This document shows, in pieces, positions 8,681 to 16,993 of a stretch of 32,500 nt of DNA. The translations under genes and the position numbers were made by a program. How positions within the stretch are numbered: the stretch's first letter is position 1; each line of letters opens with the position of its first letter. The notes under the pieces were generated by a model that saw only the letters and a program-made list of their open reading frames with translations, was not told the DNA's origin and did no database searches. The stretch covers positions 128,397 through 160,896 of the forward strand of contig NW_005200362.1 in the NCBI RefSeq assembly GCF_000372725.1, given 5' to 3'. This stretch comes from Emiliania huxleyi CCMP1516 (lineage: Eukaryota; Haptophyta; Isochrysidales; Noelaerhabdaceae).

Positions 8681-10111
8681 TCACTGCCCCGGCGCCCACG
8701 CCTCGATCTTCTTGGGCAGCAGCTGGTTCGACAGGTCCTCTCCGTGGCCTAGATAGCCGCAGTCGCCCTTGCCCCAGGTAAAGACGGCGCCGGAACTGGT
8801 GGCGATGCTGTGGTATGTTCCTGCCGACACAGCGACGACGCGCTGCCCAGCAAAGGCCTCGACCTTCTTGGGCAGCAGCTGGTTCTGCTCGTCGCCGTGG
8901 CCCAGCCGGCCCCCGCCTCCACCGCCCCAGCTCCAGACACTGCTGTCGGCGGTGAGGGCGAGGCTGTGTGCGTGCGCAGCAGACACAGCGACGACGCGCT
9001 GGCCAGCAAAGGCCTCGATCTTCTTCGGCAGCAGCTGCCTCTGGTTGTCGCCGTGGCCCGGCCGGCCCTCACCTCCAAACCCCCAGCTCCAGACACTGCC
9101 GTCGGCGGTGAGGGCGAGGCTGTGGTGGTAACCAGCCGAGACAGCGACGACGCGCCGCTCCGCCAAGACCTCGATCTTCTTCGGCAGCAGCTGCTGCTGC
9201 GTGTCGCCGTGGCCCAACCGGCCAGAACTTCCACTGCCCCAGCTCCAGAGGCTGCCGTCGGCGGTGAGGGCGAGGCTGTGCGCGAGTCCAGCCGTCGCAG
9301 CGACGACGCGCTGGCCAGCGAAGGCCTCGATCTTCTTGGGCAGCAGCTGGTTCTGTGCGTCGCCGTGGCCCAGCTTGCCGCCGGCCGTACCGCCCCAGCT
9401 CCAGAGGGCGCCGTCGGTGGTAAGGGCGAGGTTGTGCACACACCCCGCCGACACAGCGACGATGCGCCGCCCAGCCAAGGCCTCGACCTTCTTCGGTAGC
9501 AGCTGGGTCTGCTGGTCGCCGTGGCCCAGCTGGCCACAGGCTCCATCGCCCCAGCTCCAGAGAGCGCCATCGGCGGTGATGACGAGGTTGTGCCCGAATC
9601 CAGCCGCCACGCTCACGGCGCGCTCGCCTCCCAGAAAAGGAGAAGGGAATTTAGTCGGCGTGTTGAGCCGCGTCACTCCCTCACCGTGGCCGAGCAGCCC
9701 TGGAGCGTAGGACGGCTCTGAGCCGCACGACGAGAGCCGCCCCTCGCCGTCGATGAAGAGGCTGTGCCGTTCGCCTGCCGCCGCCCTCGCCGGCGGGTTG
9801 GACTCGCGCAGCAGCGCCGAATAGCACAGCCACCGCACGGCGCAGTCCTCGCCCTCTGGCTGCGCCGGCAGCTCGAAGCCGCGCTCTTGCGCCCACAAGC
9901 GGATGCCCTCCACCGCGAGTGAGGCGTGGAAGAGAAGCGAGACGGCCGCGACGCGAGCGATGTCGACGGGGACGTCGCAGCGAGAGACGACGCGGACGAG
10001 GAGCTCCGTGGGGAGGTCGAGGAGGCGGGTGGGCGGCGGCGTGCTTGGCGAGGGAGCGGCGGCGGGGGCGGGGGCGAGGCGGCGCGAGCGGCGGCGCGGA
10101 GGGGTGGACAT
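8681..10111 (-). CDS. F-box-like protein with RCC1 (beta-propeller) repeats, 476 aa, intronless
   Basis: The chosen start (10111) gives MSTPPRRRSRRLAP, then an F-box-like segment at ~29-70 (LLDLPTELLVRVVSRCD...AAVSLLFHASLA) and a run of RCC1 repeats from ~110 to the end. Each repeat has the core VVAVSAGxxHSLALTADGS, WSWGxGxxGRLGHGD and QLLPKKIEAFAGQ, seven blades overall. F-box/RCC1 proteins are usually substrate adaptors of SCF ubiquitin ligases, but guanine-exchange activity cannot be assumed. The repeats are conserved at DNA level, with a 156-bp period (landmarks at 8701, 8857, 9013, 9169, 9325, 9481), implying recent duplication or gene conversion. The frame is open for a further 91 codons upstream, but that part has no protein-like features. 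Confidence 0.87.
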   Translation of the reverse strand: MSTPPRRRSRRLAPAPAAAPSPSTPPPTRLLDLPTELLVRVVSRCDVPVDIARVAAVSLLFHASLAVEGIRLWAQERGFELPAQPEGEDCAVRWLCYSALLRESNPPARAAAGERHSLFIDGEGRLSSCGSEPSYAPGLLGHGEGVTRLNTPTKFPSPFLGGERAVSVAAGFGHNLVITADGALWSWGDGACGQLGHGDQQTQLLPKKVEALAGRRIVAVSAGCVHNLALTTDGALWSWGGTAGGKLGHGDAQNQLLPKKIEAFAGQRVVAATAGLAHSLALTADGSLWSWGSGSSGRLGHGDTQQQLLPKKIEVLAERRVVAVSAGYHHSLALTADGSVWSWGFGGEGRPGHGDNQRQLLPKKIEAFAGQRVVAVSAAHAHSLALTADSSVWSWGGGGGGRLGHGDEQNQLLPKKVEAFAGQRVVAVSAGTYHSIATSSGAVFTWGKGDCGYLGHGEDLSNQLLPKKIEAWAPGQ

Positions 10112-10131
10112 CGCGAGAAAAAGAACTTTTA
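10105..10131 (-). promoter_or_regulatory. Start-codon-spanning motif of the RCC1 gene
   Basis: Minus strand reads AGTTCTTTTTCTCGCGATGT followed by CCACC, with the start codon inside. The same CGCGATGTCCAC core occurs upstream of UTP4 (2711-2734). It may be an initiator-type promoter element or start context. Confidence 0.35.
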
Positions 10132-10223
10132 AAGGCGGAACAGGGCGACCGTGAGAGCGGGGATAGGGAAAAAAGAAACAAAAGTAAAACAAGCACAAGA
10201 CTCTTTGGTCGGTCGACGCTCGC
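10112..10223. promoter_or_regulatory. 112-bp divergent promoter between RCC1 and kinase genes
   Basis: The two start codons face away from each other and are separated by only 112 bp, so the transcripts must share or overlap promoter DNA. The interval has an A-rich tract (AAAAAAGAAACAAAAGTAAA) unlike its GC-rich surroundings. Confidence 0.5.
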
Positions 10224-11273
10224 ATGGCGCTCACTCTCCTCGACGCGCCGAGCTCGCGAGACCGCACGCTGCACGCGAGCGGCACCTCCGACGTCTTCAC
10301 CGCGCCGCTCGGCGGGAGAGGCTTTGAGGACGGAGGAGCCCTCGTGGTGGTCAAGCGGAGCAAGATTACGTGCGCGCGCGACATTGAGCGCTTCGAGCGC
10401 GAGGCCAGCCTCCTCGCGAGCCTCGCTCACGAGTGCGTCGTGCGGCCGCTCGGCCTCATCCGCTCGCCGCCGACGTACGCGCTCGTGCTGCCGCTGCACG
10501 CCCGCGGCTCGCTCTTTCGCGCGCTGCACAACTCTGGCGCCGGCCTCTCGCTCCGGAGCCGCGCCTCGCTGGTCGCCGACGCGTGCGCCGCCGTCGCCCA
10601 CCTGCACGAGCGCGGCGTGGTGCACCGCGACGTCAAGCCGGACAACTACCTGCTTCGTGAGGACGGCGCGGTGGCAGCATGCACCACAGCAAGCACGCCG
10701 CAGCACAGCACACCACAGCACGCGCAAGGCTCGAGAGCACGGCACGTCACAGGAAGACGACACGCAGAGGGCAAGAGAGCGATCTTCAGACACGCATCCG
10801 TCTGACAATCTCCACGCTGACCTCTCGCCGGCTGCGCCGCCTCCCATGTACGGAACCTTCGCGGAACCTCGCCGGAACCTTCTCGGAACCTTCTCGGAAC
10901 CTTCCCGCTAGGTGCGGCGGTCCTCACCGACTTCAACGCGGCGGAGCGCTCCGACGCAGTCAGCGGCGCCATCACGATCCACACGCGTCAAGGAGTCGTT
11001 CAGAACGAGCCCTGACTCCTCGCCTCGTCCCGAGCAGGCGCCATCACCCTGCATGCCCGGCCGACGGGCGGCTTCTTCAAGCAGTACGTCGTCGGCACGC
11101 TGCCGTACATGGCGCGAGGGTTCAGTACCGTGGGGGTAGGGGAGGGGACGGCCGAGTAGGCACGCTGCCGTACATGGCGCCGGAGCTCATCACCCGCGGC
11201 GGCGCCTCGGGTGCGGCGCTTGACTTTGAGGCGATCGCTGTCGCTCACACCGCCGCCGCCGCTGCGCCGCCGC

Positions 11274-11323
<50 letters not shown>

Positions 11324-12121
11324 CGCCGCCGGCGCCGGCGGCGCCGCCGCCGCCGCCTCTGTCGACGCCGCCGACGCCGCCGTCGCCGCCGCCGCCGCCG
11401 CCGGCGCCGACGCCGCCGCCGCCGATGCTACATATTGTCATTACAATCACAGCAGCAGACCAGTGGGGCAGCCGACCTCCCTCTAAGGCTTGCCGGACAT
11501 GTACTCGCTTCGGCATCACCGCCAACCGAGGTGCTCGCGCGCGCCGTCCTACCCCACGGTTCCCCAACCCACCCTCCCCTACCCCACGGTACCCGAACCC
11601 ACCCAGGTGCTCGCGCGCGCCGTCCCGTACTCGGACGCGCTCACCGAGACGGTGGGACGAGCCGAGATGAGATGAGCCGAGAAGGACAGAGAGCAGAGAG
11701 GAGCCGAGAGGAGGCCGAGAGGAGCCGAGACGAGCCGAGAGGAGCCGAGAGGAGCCGAGAGGAGCCGAGAGGAGCCGAGAGGAGCCGAGAGGAGCCGAGA
11801 GGAGCCGAGAGGAGCCGAGAGGAGCCGAGAGGAGCCGAGAGGAGCCGAGCCGAGACGAGCCGAGAGGGGCCGAGAGGGGCCGAGACGAGCCGAGACGAGC
11901 CGAGCCGAGGTTGCAACCCTCGGGTGATCTCGGCTCCTCTCTCGGGGGAGCAGGCGCAGCTGCACACCATCCTGGAGGCGCGGTACAACCACGACGCGCT
12001 CGTCGTCGCTATCACGAGCCAGCAGCTGCGGCCGGCGCTCCCCCCTCTTGAGCCCTCGGCGGAGGCGCCGCCGCCGCAGCTGGTCGCCCTCGTGCAGAAG
12101 CTGTGGGCGCAGGCATCCTAG
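10224..12121 (+). CDS. Protein kinase, TKL-like, seven inferred exons, with one unresolved frame break
   Basis: Inferred exons: 10224-10665, 10912-10965, 11038-11094, 11160-11236, 11488-11530, 11607-11651, 11954-12121. Kinase signatures appear in order: a weak glycine loop (HASGTSDVF), beta-3 lysine (VVVK, residue 44), alpha-C glutamate (~60), catalytic loop HRDVKPDN (134-141), metal-binding triplet DFN instead of DFG (~154-156), GTLPYMAPE, MYS...FGIT, then VLARAVPYSDALTE and AQLHTILEARYN. The fit to the family is good, but exon 5 fails to keep frame: DMYS, FGITAN and the following Glu are in three different frames. Either two single-base insertions are present or the exon boundaries are wrong. 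Exons 1-4 and 6-7 close cleanly. Substrate unknown. Confidence 0.8.
10966..11037 (+). repeat. Kinase intron 2 (72 bp, inferred GC-AG) with junction repeat
   Basis: The intron begins GCGCCATCAC and the next exon begins with the same ten bases. The following ~14 bases are diverged copies, so the intron start reads GAITIHTR while the exon reads GAITLHARP. Confidence 0.65.
11095..11159 (+). repeat. Kinase intron 3 (65 bp, inferred GC-AG) with 22-bp junction repeat
   Basis: 11094-11115 and 11159-11180 are identical over 22 bp and encode the GTLPYMA motif. Removing 11095-11159 restores VVGTLPYMAPE in frame. The intron body contains GTACCGTGGGGGTAGGGGAG, the reverse complement of the cassette in intron 5. 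Confidence 0.75.
11237..11487 (+). repeat. Kinase intron 4: GCC-repeat intron
   Basis: About 170 bp (11245-11420) of (GCC)n and CGCCGG variants, followed by a short AT-richer stretch (GCTACATATTGTCATTAC). Exon edges here are approximate because the downstream exon is frame-disturbed. Confidence 0.5.
11531..11606 (+). repeat. Kinase intron 5 (76 bp, GT-AG) with 19-bp junction repeat
   Basis: 11531-11549 equals 11607-11625 (19/19, GTGCTCGCGCGCGCCGTCC). The intron ends with a cassette (CCCTCCCCTACCCCACGGTA, then CCCGAACCCACCCAG) that also occurs in the Toll-like gene at 28510-28660. Confidence 0.75.
11652..11953 (+). repeat. Kinase intron 6: 10-bp minisatellite
   Basis: About 20 copies of GAGGAGCCGA and close variants fill 11690-11915. 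Splicing joins SDALTET to AQLHTILEARY in phase 0. Confidence 0.7.
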
Positions 12122-12183
12122 ATGCCGACGCTAGAAGCCGACGCTAGAAGCCGACGCTAGAAGCCGACGCTAGAAGCCGACAC
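12119..12183 (+). repeat. 13-bp tandem repeat just after the kinase stop
   Basis: Four to five copies of GCTAGAAGCCGAC, beginning within the kinase stop codon region. It lies in the 3' end or the spacer before PP2C. Confidence 0.8.
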
Positions 12184-12470
12184 TACCCGCGTCTTCCGAC
12201 CGGCACTTCGCAAGAGGACACGCGCGCTCCGCTGTGCCCCCGCGGTGCCCTGAGTCCACGGCTCGGTGCCGCACCCGTGCCCAGACGCCGGTCCGCGTTG
12301 AGGACATAGTCGCAAGGCGCAGCGGAGCGGCCGGCGGCGGCAGAGGCGGCCGCCGCCGCGGCTGGTGCCCTCGCGGCACTCGACGGCCAGGCAGCGCCGC
12401 CGCCGCAGCTCCCCCCCCGAGCGGAGGTCGCCGCCGCCACCGCCTTCCTCGACGAGGCCGCAGCAGGGCC

Positions 12471-12530
<60 letters not shown>

Positions 12531-12537
12531 TGAGGGC

Positions 12538-14339
12538 ATGGGCGATGCGGGCGGCGAGGGCATGGGCGGTGCGGGCGGCACGGCGGCTGCAGAGATGGCC
12601 GGCTCCAGCGGTGGCGGTGGGGCTGCCGCCGCGTTCGCCTCGCTCGCGGCGTTGTGTGGCGGGGGGGGCAGCCGCGCGTGCCGAGGCGGAGTCGAGGCGA
12701 CGGCCGGCTTGCGCGGCGCCGACCGGATGGAGGACAGGCACGTGATGCTCGTGCGGGGAGGCGTCGCCCTCGCCGCGGTCTTCGACGGGCACGGCGGCGA
12801 CGGCGCCGCCGCCTTCTGCGCGCACAGCTTCGCCCTGAGAGTGTAGCTCCCCGCCGCTCTCTTTCCCCTCATCCGCAGCTCAACATTAGGCGCGGACAAC
12901 CTCGCCCTGGAGCTGGCGGCGCAGGCGGCGCAGGCGGCGCAGGCGGCGCAGGCGGCGCAGGCGGGCGTCGACGGCGGGGCGCGAGCCGCGGCGCTCGGAG
13001 AGGCGTTGAGCCGCAGTTTCGTCCGGCTCAACGAGAGGCTGCTTGCCGAGGCGTCTCCTAGCCGAGAGGCAGCCAAGAGGCAGCCGAGAGGCAGCCAAGG
13101 GGCAGCCGAGAGGCAGCCAAGGGGCAGCCGAGGGGCAGCCGAGGGGCAGCCGAGGGGCAGCCGAGAGGCAGCCGAGAGGCAGCCAAGGGGCAGCCGAGGG
13201 GCAGCCGAGGGGCAGCCGAGAGGCAGCCGAGAGGCAGCCAAGGGGCAGCCGAGGGGCAGCCGAGGGGCAGCCGAGAGGCAGCCAAGGGGCAGCCGAGGGG
13301 CAGTCGAGAGGCAGCCGAGGGGCAGCCGAGAGGCAGCCAAGGGGCAGCCGAGAGGCAGCCAAGGGGCAGCCGAGAGGCAGCCGAGGGGCAGCCGAGAGGC
13401 AGTCGAGAGGCAGCCGAGAGGCAGTCGAGAGGCAGCCGAGGGGCAGCCGAGGGGCAGCCGAGGGGCAGCCGAGGGGCAGCCGAGAGGCAGCCGAGAGGCA
13501 GCCAAGGGGCAGCCGAGGGGCAGCCGAGGGGCAGCCAAGGGGCAGCCGAGATGTTGCCGAGGGGCAGCCGAGAGGCAGCCGAGAGGCAGTCGAGAGGCAG
13601 CCGAGAGGCAGTCGAGAGGCAGCCGAGAGGCAGTCGAGAGGCAGCCGAGAGGCAGTCGAGAGGCAGCCGAGAGGCAGTCGAGGGTCACAGCCGAGAGATA
13701 GTCGAATCACCGCCAGTTCGGTGAACTGGTGATCACCCGAGATTGCCCGAGGTCAGGCGCCGTCCGAGGATTCGGGGTGCACCGCGCTGGCCGCCCTCGT
13801 CTTGCCCGACACGACTCTCATCGCAAACGCGGGGGACTGCGTCGCGCACTTGTGGCGCGGCGGCGCGGCCGGCGCCGCCGACTCGCTCGAACGTGTCTCG
13901 CGCGACCATAACGCCGCTGTGCCCGAGGAGGCGGCGCGGGTGGCCGCCGCGGGCGGCACAGTGCAGACGACGGCCGATGGCAAAGCGCGCGTCGGCGGGG
14001 TGATCCAGGTGGCGGCCGGTTTGATCTCGGCGAATCTCACGCCACTCTTCGGGTCATCGGCGACTCGTGATCCAGGTGACGCGCTGCATCGGCGACCGCC
14101 GCTTGCGCCACCTCGGCCTCAGCAGCGAGCCAGAGCTGCGCTGCTGCGCGCGCGCCCCGACGGACGTGGGGATCGTGCTCGCGTCGGACGGGCTCTGGGA
14201 CGTGATGGACGAGGCGCGCGTGCTCCACTGCCTCACGCACACGGCGCGTTCGGCCGACATGCTCGCCAAGCGGCTCGTCCTCGAGGCGATGGACCGCGGC
14301 ACCACCGACAACGTGACGTGCGCGGTGGTGCTGTTCTGA
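12538..14339 (+). CDS. PP2C-family (PPM) Ser/Thr protein phosphatase, four inferred exons, 321 aa
   Basis: Exons 12538-12826, 12890-13050, 13757-14008 and 14076-14339 join in phase to one 321-residue frame. PPM motifs in order: RMEDRH (~63-68), AAVFDGHGGDGAA (~80-91), EDSGCTALAALVL, LIANAGDCVAHL, RVSRDHNAAVPEEAARV, VTRCIGDRRLR, VLASDGLWDVMDEA and RGTTDNVTCAVVLF. The metal-coordinating Asp residues of MED, DGHGG, SDG and TTDN are present, so it should be an active Mg/Mn-dependent phosphatase. Codons upstream of 12538 stay open to about 12310 with Ala/Gly/Glu-rich content (repeated GGE), so the true start may be further upstream or on another exon. No signal or membrane segment is visible. The gene follows the kinase head-to-tail. 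Confidence 0.9.
12827..12889 (+). repeat. PP2C intron 1 (63 bp, inferred GC-AG)
   Basis: Splicing joins FCAHS to ADNLALELAAQ in frame. The intron start carries TTCGCCCTGAGAG and the next exon carries CTCGCCCTGGAG, a decayed junction repeat. A GT donor at 12847 paired with the acceptor at 12878 is an in-frame alternative. Confidence 0.5.
13051..13756 (+). repeat. PP2C intron 2: long 10-bp minisatellite
   Basis: About 60 copies of GAGGCAGCCG / GGGGCAGCCG / GAGGCAGTCG run from 13064 to 13690 and account for most of the intron. Splicing joins RLLAE to APSEDSGCTA in phase 0. The intron start GCGTCTCC resembles the exon start GCGCCGTCC. Confidence 0.85.
14009..14075 (+). repeat. PP2C intron 3 (67 bp, GT-AG) with 12-bp junction repeat
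   Basis: GTGATCCAGGTG occurs at 14000-14011 and 14067-14078, so both splice junctions are CAG|GTG within the repeat. Removing the intron gives VGGVIQVTRCIGD, the expected PPM motif. Confidence 0.8.
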
Positions 14340-14913
14340 TGCGGGGCGCAGAAAAAAAACTGTTCAGTTTTCAAAGGCAAAACATGACGCTCTGCGGTTG
14401 GTGCACCCCTCACACTCACACATTCCCCTCATCCCTTGCCCTTGGCTGAGCACATCTCCACCTGCGAGCTACGGAGCTATGTCTCCCTCTCCGCTGAGCC
14501 GTGAGCGCTGTCCGCACATTCTCTCTCCCCTAGTCATCCGGATCCGCCCGCGCCGCGCGCGCCATCTAATGGGCGTCTAGTGCAGCCACTGACGGCACTA
14601 TTCCAAAGGAGCGGTCGATGCCTCGCCTAGAGTTCGGGTGGACTTGCGCACTGCTTAGCCCTGAGGGGGTAGTGTGTGTGAGGTGGTGTACGTAATGTTG
14701 TCCCGTTTCAGGCGGCAGGAGCCCTAGTCTGGCCGGTTTTTTTGTCAGATCGACACGAAAAATAGAACGAGATAGAATGAGATAGAATGAGATAGCCAGA
14801 TAGCGCCAGATAGCGCCAGATAGCGCCCCAACCCGCCGCTGCGGCGGGGCACCCCGCCCCCCTCTCTCGCCGCGCGCTTGTGGCACCGTGCTCTCTCGCC
14901 TTACTACGACCAC
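14340..14913. other. Intergenic between PP2C and the zinc-binding ORF
   Basis: No gene. An A-rich GCAGAAAAAAAACTGTTCAG follows the PP2C stop. 14767-14826 contains short tandem units GAGATAGAAT and AGATAGCGCC. Confidence 0.5.
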
Positions 14914-15470
14914 CTAGATGGTGCCGACGGCTGCCTTCCACGCCCGGTGCTCCTCAGTGTTGAGGTCGAAGGTCAGCTTGAAGTCAGTCGGATCGGGCTT
15001 GGGGGGGCGGATCTGCTCATAGCCTGCCTCCTCGCCGCCGAGGCGATCGGCCTCCTCGCAGGTGAGGCAGAGCGCACAGCCTGGTTGCGCATCGAGCCAC
15101 TCCTTCGACTTGTGCTTGTTGTCAAGCGCCAGCCGCCACCGCTTCTCGAGCGCGATCGCCATCGGGTTGCTCGCGTGCCTCCCCTTCCAGTGCGAGTACA
15201 GCTGCGACACGGCGCTCACGCCATTGAGCACTGCGGTGGCTCTTCTTGCACGAGTCGAAGGGGCAGATGAGGACCACGGGGCTCGGGTGGTAGTCGGCGT
15301 TGCCCATCACCTTCTCCGTGAGGCCACGGCCCTCAAAATACTTGGCCAGGTACTCTGGCTCCGACCGCATGATGTCGCTCGATGCGGGCTTCCACGAGCC
15401 GGTCACGTAGCTGCGCGTCGAGGCCGCGTTCCAACACGCCCCGCACATCCTCTGAAAGCGGAACCTGTCC
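14914..15470 (-). pseudogene. Cys/His-containing putative zinc-binding protein with a one-base frame break
   Basis: Reading from ~15470, the frame gives RMCGACWNAASTRSYVTGSW, EYLAKYFEGRGL and VVLICPFDSCKKSHR. The continuation VLNGVSAVSQLYSHWKGRHA, with CALCLTCEEADRL and DFKLTFDLNTEEH, is in the next frame, ending at 14914. The break lies at about 15238-15245. The spacing CxxxxCxx..H..H suggests a C2H2-like finger, and CxLCLTC could bind a second metal. Protein-like content on both sides says the shift is recent or a sequencing error. The family is not recognised. The 5' end is not clear: a splice acceptor (CGCTTTCAG) at ~15452 may start the exon. Confidence 0.55.
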
Positions 15471-15485
15471 CCGGGCTCGCGACCG

Positions 15486-15635
15486 GGGGTGGCCGTGGGG
15501 TGTGGCCGAGGGGTGTGGCCGTGGGGTGTGGCCGTGGGGTGTGGCCGTGGGGTGTCGCGACGCGGGCGCCGATGCGGTCGGTGTGTCATGGCGCTGCTCT
15601 CGTGTGTGAGTACACACACACACACACACACACGC
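15486..15635. repeat. 13-bp tandem repeat and CA microsatellite
   Basis: 15488-15558 holds five to six copies of GTGGCCGTGGGGT. 15606-15632 is a (CA)n run. Both may lie in an intron of the zinc-binding ORF. Confidence 0.75.
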
Positions 15636-15639
15636 TGCT

Positions 15640-16476
15640 CTCGGAAAAAGGACGCCCGTTGCCGCCCCTAGAAGTTCAGAATCTCTCTCTCCCGCCCCGG
15701 GGTCAGGACGTTTTTGCTCGTAGCCCGTCCCCGGGCATCCCGGCCCGCTGGTGCGCTTCTTAGCTCCGCGGCCCTGGGGTGTGTTACTTACACCGTGATC
15801 ACGATGTGTTTCACTCCAGCGGGTTGTCGTTTCCAGTGAGTCAAGCAGACGAGATCTCGATGTATGGAAACAAACCACGAGAATCGTTCCTCTCTCCCGT
15901 CCCCGCAGCTCCTGTATCTCGTGTTTGGGCTCGCCCACACATGCTATTCGGTCTGCTCGAGAGTCACCACCCTCTCCACTCAAACACGGGACATCCACGG
16001 CAAAAGCACACGAAGATCTATACAGGTGTGTGAGAGAGGTGTGGCCACGGTCTGTCACACGCTCATCGCACATCCACAGACGGACTCAAGATGGCGCGTA
16101 CGCGTTCGCGCCCCCACCCACCGTACAACTACAAGCGAGGCCCCGCCGAATAGATAGCAGCGTCGGGGGACCCTCTCTAGCATTATCATGCGCAGACATA
16201 TTCGCCCCCCTTCCCCAAAATGCCAAACGGCACCTAAGACCTAACCAAATGAAAAAAAGAAAACAACGACCGTCGTTGTCGGCGGCCCAACGAGGGACGC
16301 GTCCACTGGGACGAGGACATTCATTCACTGGAATGAATGACTAGACAGGGCTACCCATGTGGGGTAGTCACACAACCGGAGCACAGAGTTAGTCGATAGC
16401 AACCCCTGAGGGTCCCCATGCTATTCTGGGCGCGAGGCCATGGCGCACACACGGGTCTTCCTTTGCGTTCCACGGA
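15640..16476. other. Stretch without recognisable gene
   Basis: Base composition is more mixed than the surroundings and no frame has protein-like content. A small palindrome CTACCCATGTGGGGTAG lies near 16351-16367. Confidence 0.4.
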
Positions 16477-16606
16477 AGAGGCGGCGGGTTGGGGCGGTGC
16501 AAGCGGAAGGAGGCGGCGCGTCAAAGGCGGCAAGAGCGGTGGCTTGGCGGCGGTGGCTGTGGTAGCTGCGTCGGTGGCGGGTACGGGTCGGCAGAAGCAG
16601 GATGGC

Positions 16607-16993
16607 TCAGGCATGTGCCGCCTCCGCCTTGTTTCGTGACGAGAGCATGAAGGACGTTACGGTCCGGAGCAGCGAGGGCGCCTTGGCCGCCGGCTGCGGC
16701 GGAGGGGTCGGCTCCGCGGCCGCAGCGCTCACGCGGCTTGCGCGATATCTGTAGAGCACCTCGTCGCCGGTGCGCTGCCGCTGCTGCATGATCTGGTGCC
16801 CCCGCTCCTCGTCCCACGTCGCGTTCAGCTGCTCCTCGGCCACCTGCTCCTCACGCAGGCGGCCGACGGCGCGCTGGAAGATCGCGCTGACGCGGGACTT
16901 GCGCTCCGAGGCCGCGTCGATGCTGGCGCGGCTGACGCGGCTGGCGTGGCTGGCGCGGCTGACGCGGCTGACGCGGCTGGCGCGCGCGAGCAT
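16607..16993 (-). CDS. 128-aa basic helical protein, left copy
   Basis: Starts MLARASRVSRVSRASHAS, a 9-bp tandem repeat at DNA level. It continues with a predicted helix (AIFQRAVGRLREEQVAEEQL, DEERGHQIMQQRQ) and ends SSRNKAEAAHA. An upstream ATG at 17113 is in frame in this copy only: the right copy has a one-base deletion there, so the internal start is preferred because it is intact in both. The two copies differ at one residue (Val/Ala). No known family is recognised. It is transcribed away from the Myb gene. Confidence 0.5.
   Translation of the reverse strand: MLARASRVSRVSRASHASRVSRASIDAASERKSRVSAIFQRAVGRLREEQVAEEQLNATWDEERGHQIMQQRQRTGDEVLYRYRASRVSAAAAEPTPPPQPAAKAPSLLRTVTSFMLSSRNKAEAAHA

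Noticed and set aside
9681..10847. 388-codon minus-strand frame crossing the RCC1/kinase promoter
   Set aside because: Runs antisense through the kinase first exon in a frame different from the RCC1 protein; no recognisable content.
11690..11915. CRISPR-like array
   Set aside because: Tandem 10-bp units without unique spacers, inside a eukaryotic intron.
13006..13732. Long repetitive plus-strand frames (RGSREAAEGQP type) and their minus-strand counterparts
   Set aside because: They are translations of the 10-bp minisatellite in PP2C intron 2; the PPM motifs continue only after this segment.
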